This document shows, piece after piece, positions 21,910 to 33,010 of a stretch of DNA of 64,000 nucleotides. The DNA is from an uncultured Clostridia bacterium. GTDB lineage: Bacteria > Bacillota > Clostridia > TANB77 > CAG-508. The notes beneath the pieces were generated by a model. It was given only the letters and a program-made list of their open reading frames with translations. It was not told the origin of the DNA and ran no database searches. Each line of letters begins with the position of its first letter. Position 1 is the stretch's first letter. The stretch lies in assembly GCA_947426305.1 (NCBI GenBank), contig CANEDP010000002.1, forward strand, positions 1-64,000, written 5' to 3'. Both the position numbers and the translations under genes were made by a program.

Positions 21910-23850
21910 ATGGATTCGAAAAATGAGAAAGATTTAGACGATTTGGAAGAATATGAAGAAATCGAATACGATGAAGAATACGAAGAATTAGAAGACGATA
22001 AAGAATATGAAGAAATCGAAGATGACGAAGAATACGAAGAAATCGAAGATGACGAAGAATACGAAGAAATCGAAGATGACGAAGAATACGAAGAAATCGA
22101 AGATGACGAAGAATATGAAGAAATAGAAGATGATGAAGAATACGAAGAAATCGAAGATGACGAAGAATATGAAGAAATCGAAGATGATGAAGAATATGAA
22201 GACAACGAAGAGTATGAAGAATTAGAAAATGACGAAGAATATGAAGAAGTCGAAGACATAGAAGATAATGAAGAAGTAGAGGTAGAAGAAACCCAACAAG
22301 AGCCAGTCAAAACACCTGAACAATTAGATTTAGAAAAATTATCTAGCCTAAAAGCAGAATACATCTTTTTAGGCTTATTATTAAATAACCCAAAAGCAAT
22401 TTCTCGCTATTATTTTAAATTCGAAGACTGCCATTTTTCAGACAAAGAATTAGACAATATGTACCGAATTATTATCTTTCGTGAATCTGAGCAATACGCT
22501 CCAGCAATTGCCAAAGAAGGCTTCAAACTGCCTTTAGAAGCCAAAGAAAGTTATAATCTAAAAGTTCAATTACAAGAAATGGCAAGCGAAAAAAATTACG
22601 ATATCGAAGTCATTTATACAATGCTAAAAAAATTGTTTATTTTGAAAAAAAATTATTTATTAGCACCAACCAAAATCATTCGCGACAATATTTTAAATAT
22701 CATCAATTATGAATTATATGACGAAATGACTGTAGAAGAGGTTGAAAGTGCGATAGAGCAAATTGGTGTGACGAGTGGACTTAGCCAAGGAAGACTAAAT
22801 GACAACACTACTCGCTTTTTACTAAACGACGAAAGCACACTAGCAACAGGTGCTGCCTTACCTTTTCCAATCTTAACTAGCGTATTCAAAGGAATCCGAA
22901 AAGGAGAAACATTTGTGTACGCGATGCCATCAAACTCTGGAAAGAGTAGATTTACCATAAATATTGCAAGCTACTTGGCTTTTGTGGAAAAGAAAAAAGT
23001 TTTGATTATTTCTAATGAAATGTCTGTTGAAAAAATGAAACTTTGCTTGATTACAACCGTTTTAAATAACAAGGCATACCAAAATCTACATGGACAAGAT
23101 TTGCACAAAACAGAAGGAGAATTGCTAGAATTAAAATTTAGACCAGACAAGAAAAAAGGGATCAAACTAGATGAGAAAGGATTTATTTTAAGAGAAGAAA
23201 ATGAATCAATAGACGATTTTGTCCAAAGGCTAAACGAAATTTCCACTGAATTCAAAAAAACCATTGCAACAACCGAATGGCTCAACAACCAAATTGATAA
23301 TTCGATTTATTTTATCCACATCACAGAACATACCAACGACGATATTCGAAAAATAATTATGAACTATTATTACAAAGAAAACATCGAATATATTTTCTAT
23401 GATACTTTAAAAGCAGATACAGAAAACATTGGAAATGGTGAAGAAGTCAAGAAAACAGCAACTATTTTATCCAATTTAGCACAAAAATTTGAGATTTTCA
23501 TTGGTTCGTCAATGCAATTACTAGAAAGTACCACACTGCCAGTTAATTTGACGATTAACGATATGTCAGCTAGCCGAACTGTAAAAGAAGTTTTGGACAC
23601 GCTTTGTTTGATAAAACAAATTAATCCGCAGACACTCTCTAAATACGAATATTCGCCTATTGAAGAAGCAAAAGAATATCAGGACTTGGAAAATTTTGAT
23701 GACCCAGATGTACGCTATTATTCTTGTGTTGTCGATAAAAACAGAGCCGGTGCAAAACCTAAATTATTGTTTCGTCTAAATTTAGCCTATAATTTCTGGG
23801 AAGAATTGGGCTATGTAAGATTAAAGCAAGAATTCCAAATGATAGATTAA
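21910..23850 (+). CDS. DnaB-helicase-like ATPase with hyperacidic tandem-repeat N-terminus
   Basis: N-terminal (EEYEEIEDD)n, then DnaB-like KAEYIFLGLLLNNP and GETFVYAMPSNSGKSRFTINIA. Confidence 0.75.
   Translation: MDSKNEKDLDDLEEYEEIEYDEEYEELEDDKEYEEIEDDEEYEEIEDDEEYEEIEDDEEYEEIEDDEEYEEIEDDEEYEEIEDDEEYEEIEDDEEYEDNEEYEELENDEEYEEVEDIEDNEEVEVEETQQEPVKTPEQLDLEKLSSLKAEYIFLGLLLNNPKAISRYYFKFEDCHFSDKELDNMYRIIIFRESEQYAPAIAKEGFKLPLEAKESYNLKVQLQEMASEKNYDIEVIYTMLKKLFILKKNYLLAPTKIIRDNILNIINYELYDEMTVEEVESAIEQIGVTSGLSQGRLNDNTTRFLLNDESTLATGAALPFPILTSVFKGIRKGETFVYAMPSNSGKSRFTINIASYLAFVEKKKVLIISNEMSVEKMKLCLITTVLNNKAYQNLHGQDLHKTEGELLELKFRPDKKKGIKLDEKGFILREENESIDDFVQRLNEISTEFKKTIATTEWLNNQIDNSIYFIHITEHTNDDIRKIIMNYYYKENIEYIFYDTLKADTENIGNGEEVKKTATILSNLAQKFEIFIGSSMQLLESTTLPVNLTINDMSASRTVKEVLDTLCLIKQINPQTLSKYEYSPIEEAKEYQDLENFDDPDVRYYSCVVDKNRAGAKPKLLFRLNLAYNFWEELGYVRLKQEFQMID
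21945..22290 (+). repeat. 27-bp tandem repeat encoding EEYEEIEDD
   Basis: GAAGAATACGAAGAAATCGAAGATGAC repeated about 8-10 times with mainly synonymous differences. Confidence 0.9.
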
Positions 23851-23874
23851 TCCCAAAAATAGGAGGAAAAAGAT

Positions 23875-24585
23875 TTGAAAAAAAATGAAAAAGGAATTAC
23901 TGTGCTTCAATTGGCTATTGTAGCGATTGCTATTATTGTAATATTAGTATGTTGGAATTTGATTAAGAAAAACGCTGAAAGAGAAAATGTTGAAAACAAT
24001 CCAATCAACGCAGAAGAAAGTGCCAAGTTAAATGATTGGAATGGAGTTTATACAAAAGACAATTATACCATAACATTAATTCGAACTGGCATTTCCAAAA
24101 TCCAAATTACGATGACAAAATATAACAACAGTATGACAGTTGATTCAAGGAAAATTGAATTAAATTCAGATTCAAAATTGGTGTATGATGCAAAACAAAG
24201 TATAGAAATTGAAAAAACACAACATGGTTTTAAACTGAGTACATCAGCAAATTCTTCACTAAAGGAATTTGCTGGAGATTATGATTGGCAGGCTTTTTCA
24301 AAATTAAACTGGGACGGGATTTATACCAATGCGAATTATACCATTGTGCTTGCTCAAATCGATGAACAAAGATTAAACATTACCATGAATTCAAAAATAG
24401 AAGCGTGGGATGCAGAAGCAACAGCTTATACAACAAATGAAATCATTTATAATGAAAGTCGTTTGGGCGCAACTCAGAATTTGAAAATTGTAAAATCAGC
24501 AGAAGGAATTCAGATTGAATCAAGTTCAGATAATAAAGATAGTGTGTTAAATAAAATAAATGGCACATTTCAAAAAATAAAATAA
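23875..24585 (+). CDS. Membrane-anchored hypothetical protein
   Basis: 236-aa ORF, N-terminal TM, two related 'LNWDGIYT.ANYTIVL' modules. Confidence 0.7.
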   Translation: MKKNEKGITVLQLAIVAIAIIVILVCWNLIKKNAERENVENNPINAEESAKLNDWNGVYTKDNYTITLIRTGISKIQITMTKYNNSMTVDSRKIELNSDSKLVYDAKQSIEIEKTQHGFKLSTSANSSLKEFAGDYDWQAFSKLNWDGIYTNANYTIVLAQIDEQRLNITMNSKIEAWDAEATAYTTNEIIYNESRLGATQNLKIVKSAEGIQIESSSDNKDSVLNKINGTFQKIK

Positions 24586-24590
24586 ATAAA

Positions 24591-24619
24591 AAGCCCTGCA
24601 GTAAAATGTTGCAGGGCTT
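24591..24619 (+). terminator. Intrinsic terminator
   Basis: AAGCCCTGCA...TGCAGGGCTT. Confidence 0.8.
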
Positions 24620-24706
24620 AAAAATTTATCAAATAGACTTGAAAAATTCTGCGATTTGTTATACAATACACTTTAACAAACACTTCTAATTAGAAAGGAA
24701 GATAGT

Positions 24707-25153
24707 ATGAAAGTAATTTTAAAACAAGACATAAAAGGTGTTGGAAAAAAAGATCAAGTTATTAATGCTGCTGATGGCTATGCAAGAAATTATTTGTTTC
24801 CTAAAAACTTAGCTGTTCCAGCAGATACCGGAAATATGAACAATTTGCAAGCCAAAAAGGATTCGGAAAGTTTCAGAAAAGGTGAAGATTTAAAAGCTTC
24901 AAAAGCATTAGCCGAACAAATGAAAGATATGACACTTGAATTCAAAGTAAAAGCCGGTGAAAATGGATGTTTATTCGGTAGCATAACTGCCAAAGAAATT
25001 GCAGAAGCGCTAAAAAAAGAACATAATATTATAGTTGATAAAAAGAAAATTATGCTTGTTGAAAACATCAAAGTTGCAGGAGTTACAAAAGTGGAAATTA
25101 AGTTAAACGAAGGAGTTATAGCCAAGTTATCTGTCATGGTAACAACCTTATAA
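24707..25153 (+). CDS. rplI: 50S ribosomal protein L9
   Basis: MKVILKQDIKGVGKKDQVINAADGYARNYLFPKNLA. Confidence 0.97.
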   Translation: MKVILKQDIKGVGKKDQVINAADGYARNYLFPKNLAVPADTGNMNNLQAKKDSESFRKGEDLKASKALAEQMKDMTLEFKVKAGENGCLFGSITAKEIAEALKKEHNIIVDKKKIMLVENIKVAGVTKVEIKLNEGVIAKLSVMVTTL

Positions 25154-25168
25154 AATAGGAGAGAAAAA

Positions 25169-26509
25169 ATGGATGTAGGAAAAGTGCCACCACATGATAT
25201 TGAAGCAGAACAAGCAATTTTAGGTTCTATGCTTACCGACAAAGATGCTGTAATTAGTAGTATTGAAATTTTAAAAGAAGACGCATTTTATCGAGAAGAT
25301 AACAAAGCGATTTTTTCAGCAATTTTAAACTTATATGCGAAAAATGAACCAATTGATATTATCACAGTCAAAGCTGAATTAGTTGAAACTGGTAACTTTG
25401 AAAGAGTTGGAGGGATTGAATATTTGGCGTCACTGCCAGATAAAGTGCCAACCACTGCGAATGTTGAAAAATATATCAAAATTGTAGACGAAAAGTTTAT
25501 GCTCCGCAATTTAGTGCAGTCAGCTAATCAGATGATTGCACTGGGGTATGATGAAACAGAAGATGTTGACAAAATATTAGATAAGGCAGAAAAAGAAATT
25601 TTTGATTTAACGCAAAAAAAGAATACAACTGGTTATTCTTCAATTAAAGATGTATTAGTGGAATCGTTTGCTGCACTAGAAAAATTGTACAACCAAAAAG
25701 GTCATATAACAGGTGTTTCCACTGGATTCTCTGATTTGGATTACAAAACTTCAGGCTTTCATGGCTCTGAATTGATTATTTTGGCAGCACGTCCAGCAAT
25801 GGGGAAATCTGCTTTCGCAATCAATATAGCCACAAATGCTGCGGTTCAAGATAAAATTCCAGTTGCAATTTTTAATTTAGAAATGTCCAAAGAACAAATT
25901 GGAAACAGAATTCTTTGTAGTGAAGCTATGGTAGACAATAATAAAATCAAAACAGGACAAATTGAAGACCAAGATTGGATGAAATTGGCCTCTACTCTTG
26001 GCATTTTGTCAGATGCACCCATTTATATTGATGATACTCCTGGAATTTCGATTATGGAAATTCGTGCAAAATGTAGAAAATTAAAGATGGAAAAAAATGT
26101 GGGATTGATTGTGATTGACTATTTACAATTAATTCAAGGAAGTGGAAAAAGAAATAGTAGTCGTGAACAGGAAATTTCTGAAATCAGTAGATCCCTTAAA
26201 ATTCTTGCTAAAGAATTAGACGTTCCAGTTATTGCACTTTCACAATTATCTCGTGGAGCGGAAAAACGTGATGACAAACGTCCAATGCTTTCTGATTTAA
26301 GAGAATCTGGAGCCATCGAGCAAGATGCGGATATTGTTATGTTTATCTACAGAGATGATTATTACAATGAAAATAGCGAAGAGAAAAATGTGGCAGAAAT
26401 CATTATGGCAAAACATAGAGGCGGTTCAACAGGAACGGTGAAATTAGCGTGGATGCCAAGTTTTACGAAATTTGCGAATTTAGAACGTCGTTATGATGAA
26501 GGTTTTTAA
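25169..26509 (+). CDS. dnaB: Replicative DNA helicase
   Basis: VPPHDIEAEQAILGSML, ARPAMGKSAFAINIA, SQLSRGAEKR. Confidence 0.97.
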   Translation: MDVGKVPPHDIEAEQAILGSMLTDKDAVISSIEILKEDAFYREDNKAIFSAILNLYAKNEPIDIITVKAELVETGNFERVGGIEYLASLPDKVPTTANVEKYIKIVDEKFMLRNLVQSANQMIALGYDETEDVDKILDKAEKEIFDLTQKKNTTGYSSIKDVLVESFAALEKLYNQKGHITGVSTGFSDLDYKTSGFHGSELIILAARPAMGKSAFAINIATNAAVQDKIPVAIFNLEMSKEQIGNRILCSEAMVDNNKIKTGQIEDQDWMKLASTLGILSDAPIYIDDTPGISIMEIRAKCRKLKMEKNVGLIVIDYLQLIQGSGKRNSSREQEISEISRSLKILAKELDVPVIALSQLSRGAEKRDDKRPMLSDLRESGAIEQDADIVMFIYRDDYYNENSEEKNVAEIIMAKHRGGSTGTVKLAWMPSFTKFANLERRYDEGF

Positions 26510-26548
26510 AAAATTAACGTTTATGATAGAGCAAAAAAGGGAAGAATT

Positions 26549-27544
26549 ATGATAGAACAAAAAATTTTTAAATTTGTAACCAAATATCAATTGATTGAAA
26601 ATGGCGATAAAATCGTTTTGGGTGTTTCGGGTGGCCCAGATTCAATTGCGATGTTAAATATTTTGCATAAAATATCTAAGGAAATCAATTTTGAAATTTT
26701 TGTGGCTCATATCAATCATGGATTACGAGAAAACGCAGAAATGGATGAAAAGTTTGTACAAGATTTTTGCCAAAAAATAGGAGTTCCTTTTTTTGTAAAA
26801 CACGTAAATATCAAACAAATTGCGCAAGAACAAAAGCGTGGAATAGAAGAAACTGGCAGAAAGATACGATATGAATTTTTTGATGAGATTATGGAAAAAA
26901 CAGCTAGTAACAAAATTGCTATTGCTCATCATTGCAATGATAATGCAGAAACAATCTTAATGAACCTTCTAAGAGGGACAGGCACCAAAGGGTTAATCGG
27001 TATAGAAAAAAAGAATGGAAAGTATATTCGACCTTTGCTTGAGATAAAACGACATGAAATCGAAGAATATCTAAATCAAAATCACATTGTGGCAAGGCAC
27101 GACGAATCCAATGATGACAACACTTACACAAGAAATAAAATAAGAAATGAGCTTATTCCGTATTTGAAGAAGGAATTCAATCCCAATCTTATCTTGGCAT
27201 TGCAACGATTATCTAGCATTGTAGAAGAGGAAGAAATATATTGGGAAAAACAAATTAGTCAAGTGTATCAGGAGGTTTGTATTTCCGATTGTGAGTTAAA
27301 CAAAAATGAAATTGTGATAGATTTGAAAAAGTTTAATGAACTAGAAAAAGTTGTGCAAAAAAAAGTCATTTTATATGCGATTCGAAAAATATTTGGTACG
27401 ACCCAAGGCATTGAAAAAATACATATGGAAGATATCATAAAACTATGTAACAACAATATTGGCAACAAATATTTGACCCCAAACAAACATATGAAAATTG
27501 TAACACAAAAGAAACAATTAAAAATAATGGCGGTAACCTGCTAA
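26549..27544 (+). CDS. tilS: tRNA(Ile)-lysidine synthase
   Basis: VLGVSGGPDSIAML, HHCNDNAETILMNLLRGTG. Confidence 0.93.
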   Translation: MIEQKIFKFVTKYQLIENGDKIVLGVSGGPDSIAMLNILHKISKEINFEIFVAHINHGLRENAEMDEKFVQDFCQKIGVPFFVKHVNIKQIAQEQKRGIEETGRKIRYEFFDEIMEKTASNKIAIAHHCNDNAETILMNLLRGTGTKGLIGIEKKNGKYIRPLLEIKRHEIEEYLNQNHIVARHDESNDDNTYTRNKIRNELIPYLKKEFNPNLILALQRLSSIVEEEEIYWEKQISQVYQEVCISDCELNKNEIVIDLKKFNELEKVVQKKVILYAIRKIFGTTQGIEKIHMEDIIKLCNNNIGNKYLTPNKHMKIVTQKKQLKIMAVTC

Positions 27545-27661
27545 TCCGTAAGAAACCCAATTTGGCAAATATTACAAGAATATGACATTTGAAAAAAAGA
27601 CTTGAAAAAGAAATTTTTGTATGCTATTATTGAGCAAATAGAATTTAAAGGAGGAAAAAAA

Positions 27662-29473
27662 TTGAAAAACGGAATTAAAACATTAGCGATTTGGCTGATT
27701 ATTATCATCGCTTCAGTTGGAATATTAAGTGGATTGCTTAATAGTTCAGACAGAAAAATGAATTATTCAGAATTAATTCAGGAAATTAATCAAGGAGAAG
27801 TCTCAGAGATAGAAATATCGTCTGATAAACAAACAGTTTACGCGACTTTAAAAAATGCAGACACAACCAATAAAGTAAAAGAAGTAACCATTCCAAGTTT
27901 GGATGCGTTTATGGATGAGATATCCAATCATGTATTGGAAGGACAAATAGCGGTTACGCAAGATGAAGAATCAGCGTTTGTTGCTATTTTGAGTATTTTC
28001 TCACCATTTGTTATTTTGATTATTTTCTTGGTATTTTGGTTATTATTAATGAATCCAAACCAAGGTGGTAATAAAAGTTCGATGACATTTGGAAAAAGTA
28101 AAGCAAGAATGATTAGTTCGACTGATAAAAATAAAGTATTGTTTAAAGATGTTGCGGGTGTTGATGAAGAAAAAGAAGAATTACAAGAAATTGTAGAATT
28201 CTTAAAATCACCAAAAAAATTCACAGATATGGGAGCCAGAATTCCAAAAGGTGTTCTATTAGTAGGACAACCAGGAACAGGTAAAACCTTACTTGCTAAA
28301 GCTGTTGCAGGTGAAGCAGGCGTTCCTTTCTTCATTATTAGTGGTTCTGATTTTGTGGAAATGTTTGTAGGTGTTGGTGCATCTCGTGTAAGAGATTTGT
28401 TTGACCAAGCGAAGAAAAATGCGCCTTGTATTGTGTTTATTGACGAAATTGATGCGGTTGGACGTCAAAGAGGAGCAGGTCTTGGTGGTGGACATGATGA
28501 AAGAGAGCAAACCTTAAATCAATTATTGGTTGAAATGGACGGATTTAGCCCAAATGAAGGCGTTATTGTACTTGCTGCAACCAATAGACCAGACGTTTTA
28601 GATAAAGCCTTATTAAGAGCAGGACGTTTTGATAGACAAATTGTTGTTGGCGCACCAGATGTTAAAGCAAGAGAAGAAATTTTGGAAGTTCATGCAAGAA
28701 AGAAAAGAATGGCTCCAGATGTTGACTTAAGTATTGTTGCGAAAAATACAGCAGGATTTGCTGGAGCAGATTTGGAAAACGTATTAAATGAGGCAGCGCT
28801 TCTTACAGCAAGAAGAGATAAGCAAGAAATTGGTATGCAAGAAATTGAAGAAGCGATGGTAAAAGTTACCATGGGACCTGAGAAAAAGTCAAGGGTAATT
28901 AGTGAAAAAGAAAAGAAATTGGTAGCCTTTCACGAAGCAGGACACGCTGTTGTTAGCAGATTTTTGCCAACACAAGATAATGTTCATCAAATTTCTATTG
29001 TACCAAGAGGAATGGCTGGTGGATATACCATGTATCGTCCTGCAGAAGATAAATCATTTATGAGTAAATCAGAAATGGAAGAAAACATTGTATCATTACT
29101 TGGTGGTAGAGTGGCAGAGCAACTTGTTTTAGGAGATATTTCGACTGGTGCAAGTAATGATATCGAAAGAGCATCAAAAATTGCAAGAAGCATGGTTACA
29201 AAATATGGTATGAGCGATGTTGTAGGAGCAATTATGTTTGGTTCAGGACAAGAAGAGGTTTTCCTAGGAAGAGATTTTGCACAACATAAAGACGTCAGCG
29301 AGCAAACAGCAGCTGTGATTGATGCAGAAGTAAAAAATATCATTGATACGGCTTATAGAAGGGCAGTCGATATTTTAAATCAAAATATGAGCAAATTGCA
29401 TGATGTTGCCAATGTGTTAATGGAAAGAGAAAAAATTGACGGAGAAGAATTTGAAGAGATTATGAATCGATAA
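27662..29473 (+). CDS. ftsH: ATP-dependent zinc metalloprotease FtsH
   Basis: [27 protein letters not shown] region, HEAGHAVV. Confidence 0.97.
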   Translation: MKNGIKTLAIWLIIIIASVGILSGLLNSSDRKMNYSELIQEINQGEVSEIEISSDKQTVYATLKNADTTNKVKEVTIPSLDAFMDEISNHVLEGQIAVTQDEESAFVAILSIFSPFVILIIFLVFWLLLMNPNQGGNKSSMTFGKSKARMISSTDKNKVLFKDVAGVDEEKEELQEIVEFLKSPKKFTDMGARIPKGVLLVGQPGTGKTLLAKAVAGEAGVPFFIISGSDFVEMFVGVGASRVRDLFDQAKKNAPCIVFIDEIDAVGRQRGAGLGGGHDEREQTLNQLLVEMDGFSPNEGVIVLAATNRPDVLDKALLRAGRFDRQIVVGAPDVKAREEILEVHARKKRMAPDVDLSIVAKNTAGFAGADLENVLNEAALLTARRDKQEIGMQEIEEAMVKVTMGPEKKSRVISEKEKKLVAFHEAGHAVVSRFLPTQDNVHQISIVPRGMAGGYTMYRPAEDKSFMSKSEMEENIVSLLGGRVAEQLVLGDISTGASNDIERASKIARSMVTKYGMSDVVGAIMFGSGQEEVFLGRDFAQHKDVSEQTAAVIDAEVKNIIDTAYRRAVDILNQNMSKLHDVANVLMEREKIDGEEFEEIMNR

Positions 29474-29582
29474 AAAACAGGAACACGAGAAATCGCGTTT
29501 AGAGTGTTGACAAAGAAAAAAGTCAACACTCTTTTCTTTTTTAGGAATGGGGGACGTTCTTGGAAAAAGAAAAGTAGTTGTT

Positions 29583-29783
29583 GGGGGACGGGGACAGTCT
29601 TGAAGAAAAATAAAAAATAATGTAGAGCTTAAAAATAAAGAGATTAAAGAGATTTTTTTTAGAAATAGAATAAGCAAAATGGGGACGGGGACAGTCTTAG
29701 AGAAAAATTAAAGAAAATGGTAGAAATTTACGAAGGGAAGAACACGATGAAAAAAATAAATTTTCAAGAGTGTCCCCGTCCCC
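29583..29783. repeat. GTCCCC-ended MITE-like repeat, copy 1
   Basis: GGGGACGGGGACAGTCTTGAAGAAAAATAA ... GGGGACGGGGACAGTCTTAG ... AAGAGTGTCCCCGTCCCC. Confidence 0.8.
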
Positions 29784-29809
29784 AAAATTCCAGAAAATAA
29801 AAAATTTTA

Positions 29810-29833
29810 AATATGACATTAAAATGTCATATT
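29810..29833. promoter_or_regulatory. 24-bp palindrome, candidate operator
   Basis: AATATGACATTAAAATGTCATATT. Confidence 0.7.
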
Positions 29834-29864
29834 ATATGATATAATAATTCAAAGGAGATTTAAG

Positions 29865-30764
29865 ATGCAAATTAATCGATTATTTGAAATAGTATATATT
29901 TTATTAGAAAAAAAGGTAGTTACAGCCAAAGAATTAGCTGAACGCTTTGAGGTTTCAATGCGAACAATTTACCGAGATATTGATGTTTTAAGTAGTGCCA
30001 AAATTCCAGTTTATACTAATAAAGGAAAAGGTGGTGGAATTTGTTTATTGGAGGAATTTGTGCTTGATAAATCAATTTTGTCAGAAGAAGAACAAAGTCA
30101 GATTTTGTTTGCGTTACAAGGAATGGAAAAAATGGGAAATCAAAATGGGCAAGAGGTTTTGGATAAAATGAGTACACTTTTTCATAAAAGTAAAACCAAT
30201 TGGATTGATATTGATTTGTCAAGTTGGGGAAATGTGAGTGGGCATGACTGTAATTTCGAACGTATAAAAGAGGCAGTGCTTGCACGAAAAGTCCTGCAGT
30301 TTGTGTATTATAATTCGGCTGGTGAGGAGAAAATGAGACAAGCAGAGCCCTTGCAAATTTATTTTAAAGATAAAGCATGGTATTTAAAAGCGTATGTAAG
30401 AGATAGGCAAGATTATCGATTTTTTAAAATGGCTAGGATGAAGGAAGTTCAAATATTGGAAGAAACTTTTGAAAGAGAATTACCGGAGTTGATTGAGAGA
30501 GAACCACATTTTAGAAATGTAAAAATGGTGTTAGAAATTTCGAAAAAGCAAGCATATCGAGTATATGATGAATTTGAAAAGGAAAATATAACACAAATGA
30601 AAAATGGAGATTTCTTGGTAGAAGTGGATTTTCCAGAAACAGATTGGATTTATGGATATATTTTGTCTTTTGGGGAATTTGCAAAAGTGATTTCTCCAGA
30701 ATATGTGAGAAATGAAGTTAAGAAAAAATTGAGAAGAAGTTTAGGAAATTATTTTATAATATGA
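29865..30764 (+). CDS. HTH-11/WYL-domain transcriptional regulator (YafY-like)
   Basis: KELAERFEVSMRTIYRDIDVLSSAKIPVYTNKGKGGGICLLEEFVL; C-terminal WYL-type region. Confidence 0.9.
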   Translation: MQINRLFEIVYILLEKKVVTAKELAERFEVSMRTIYRDIDVLSSAKIPVYTNKGKGGGICLLEEFVLDKSILSEEEQSQILFALQGMEKMGNQNGQEVLDKMSTLFHKSKTNWIDIDLSSWGNVSGHDCNFERIKEAVLARKVLQFVYYNSAGEEKMRQAEPLQIYFKDKAWYLKAYVRDRQDYRFFKMARMKEVQILEETFERELPELIEREPHFRNVKMVLEISKKQAYRVYDEFEKENITQMKNGDFLVEVDFPETDWIYGYILSFGEFAKVISPEYVRNEVKKKLRRSLGNYFII

Positions 30765-30781
30765 CATTATGATGTCATATT
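30758..30781. promoter_or_regulatory. 24-bp palindrome copy 2
   Basis: AATATGACATTATGATGTCATATT. Confidence 0.65.
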
Positions 30782-30816
30782 TAATTTGTTATCCTGTTTT
30801 CAGGAGGTAAAAGAAT

Positions 30817-31272
30817 ATGGAATTTGAAATTGTTGAATTACAAGAAAAAATGGTAGAAGGAATTGGAATTAGAACTACAAATGAAAATGGAAAGTCAATG
30901 CAGGATATTGGCTTGTTGTGGCAGAAGTTTTTTGCAGAAGGAGAGTATGACGAAATTGCGCATAAGATAAATCAAAAAACAATTGGTTTGTATACTGATT
31001 ATGAAGGAGATTATACGAAACCGTACTATTTTATGGTTGGGTGTGAAGTTGAGAAAAAATCTCAAAGTGGAGTGACAAAAATCATTCCCAAAGGAAAATA
31101 TGCCAAATTTGTAATAAGAGGCGATGTGCAAAAGTCTGTTGGCGAGGCTTGGGGTAAAATTTGGCAGATGGATTTGAAAAGAAAATATGGTTGCGATTTT
31201 GAAGAATATCAAAATAATTCTGAAGATATACAAAATCAGGAAATTCATATTTATATTGGATTGGAAGATTAA
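30817..31272 (+). CDS. GyrI-like small-molecule-binding protein
   Basis: AraC effector-binding/GyrI-type sequence (GLYTDYEGDYTKPYYFMVGCEV). Confidence 0.75.
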   Translation: MEFEIVELQEKMVEGIGIRTTNENGKSMQDIGLLWQKFFAEGEYDEIAHKINQKTIGLYTDYEGDYTKPYYFMVGCEVEKKSQSGVTKIIPKGKYAKFVIRGDVQKSVGEAWGKIWQMDLKRKYGCDFEEYQNNSEDIQNQEIHIYIGLED

Positions 31273-31278
31273 ATTTTT

Positions 31279-31480
31279 GGGGGGACGGGGACAGTCTTGA
31301 AGAAAAATAAGAAACGGTGAAATAATTGAAATTAAAGGAGTTAAACTGTTTTTTTGGAAAATAAAATAAACAGAAAATAGGGACGGGGACACTCTTAGAA
31401 AAAATAAATAAATTAATAAAATTTTACAGCCAGAAGGAAAAGATGAGAAAAATAAATTATGAAGAGTGTCCCCGTCCCCA
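31279..31480. repeat. GTCCCC-ended MITE-like repeat, copy 2
   Basis: Same ends and internal copy as 29583-29783; abuts the RBS of the next gene. Confidence 0.8.
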
Positions 31481-31494
31481 AAAAGGAGGAAAAA

Positions 31495-32118
31495 ATGGAA
31501 AAATTCGATTATAAAAAAGAATATAAAGATTTATATTTGCCAAAAACAACCCCAAGTTTAATCAATGTGCCAAAAATGAAATTCATTTTGGTGGAAGGAA
31601 AAGGCAATCCAAATACGGAAAATGGAGAATATCAAAAAGCAATGGAATTATTGTATGGCTTGTCGTTTACGATAAAAATGAGTAAAATGGGAGAAAACAA
31701 AATTGATGGTTATTTTGAATATGTTGTTCCGCCATTAGAAGGATTTTGGTGGAATCATATGGAAGGTACGAAAGAGAATTTTCAATGGATTTCTATGATA
31801 AGACAGCCAGAATTTGTAACGCCAGACGTATTTGAATGGGCAAAATATGAATTAAAAAAGAAAAAAGATTTGGCAACTGAAAAGGCAAGATTTGAAGAAA
31901 TCCAAGAAGGTTTATGCGTGCAAATGATGCATATTGGATCGTATGACGAAGAAACGGCAACCATTGCTCAAATGGAACATTTTATACAAGAAAATAGCTT
32001 AAAAAATGATATTGGAAATGAAAGAAAACATCATGAAATTTATTTATCCGATCCAAGAAGAACAAAAGTAGAAAATTTGAAAACAGTCATTCGAATTCCA
32101 GTAAGAAAGGAAAAATAA
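31495..32118 (+). CDS. GyrI-like domain protein
   Basis: FILVEGKGNPN...YVVPPLEGFWW; good RBS before ATG 31495. Confidence 0.75.
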   Translation: MEKFDYKKEYKDLYLPKTTPSLINVPKMKFILVEGKGNPNTENGEYQKAMELLYGLSFTIKMSKMGENKIDGYFEYVVPPLEGFWWNHMEGTKENFQWISMIRQPEFVTPDVFEWAKYELKKKKDLATEKARFEEIQEGLCVQMMHIGSYDEETATIAQMEHFIQENSLKNDIGNERKHHEIYLSDPRRTKVENLKTVIRIPVRKEK

Positions 32119-32999
32119 TGGAATTTTTGCCTGCAAAATCAATTTTGCAAAAAGCAAGCCATGGAGAAGAATGGTTTGGAATTGATTATAATATGAACTT
32201 ATATAAAGGTTGCCCACATCAATGTATTTACTGTGATAGTCGAAGTAATTGCTACCAAATAGAAGATTTTGACAGAGTGCGTGGGAAAGAAAATGAAATC
32301 GAAATTTTAAATCAGGAATTGCAGTCCAAACGAAAAAAAGGTGTGATAGGAATTGGAGCAATGTCTGATACTTACAATCCTTTTGAAAAACAATATGAAA
32401 TAACACGAAAAGCGTTGAAACTTATTTCGGATTATCATTTTGGCGTGTCGATTGAAACAAAAAGCAATTTAATTGTACGAGATATTGATTTGTTTCAAAA
32501 GATAAATACGACCTCAGATGTGATATTAAAATTTACGATAACAACAGCAGATGATACGTTGTGCAAAAAGATAGAACCTTGTGTTTGCAATTCTTCAGAA
32601 AGATGGAAAGCAATGGAGCAATTATCAAATGCAGGGTTATTTGTGGGAACTTTGCTTACACCGATTTTGCCATTTTTGACGGATTCGGAAGAAAATATCA
32701 AAAATGTGATTCGTTTGTCAGCAGAAAATGGAGCAAAATTTGTATTTTCTATGGGTGGAGTGACGCTTCGTGAAAATCAGAGAGAGTATTTTTTTGAAAA
32801 ATTGGACCAGCTGTTTCCGAATTTGAAAGAAAAATATAGAAGAACTTTTGGAAATCAATATTTTTGCTGTCCTTTCAATGAAAATTTGAAAAATGTTTTT
32901 GAAGAAGAATGTAAGAAATATGGCTTGTTATATAAAATGAAGGATATTATTCAGGCTTATCAAAAGAGGGATGATGGGGAACAGCTGAGCTTTTTATAA
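32118..32999 (+). CDS. SPL-family radical SAM protein
   Basis: CPHQCIYCDSR, SIETKSNLIVRDIDL. Confidence 0.85.
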   Translation: MEFLPAKSILQKASHGEEWFGIDYNMNLYKGCPHQCIYCDSRSNCYQIEDFDRVRGKENEIEILNQELQSKRKKGVIGIGAMSDTYNPFEKQYEITRKALKLISDYHFGVSIETKSNLIVRDIDLFQKINTTSDVILKFTITTADDTLCKKIEPCVCNSSERWKAMEQLSNAGLFVGTLLTPILPFLTDSEENIKNVIRLSAENGAKFVFSMGGVTLRENQREYFFEKLDQLFPNLKEKYRRTFGNQYFCCPFNENLKNVFEEECKKYGLLYKMKDIIQAYQKRDDGEQLSFL

Positions 33000-33010
33000 G
33001 GAGAAGAAAA

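Noticed and set aside
21825-22364. Antisense ORF of SSSYSSSSSI repeats
   Set aside because: It is the reverse complement of the EEYEEIEDD tandem repeat; no independent coding evidence.
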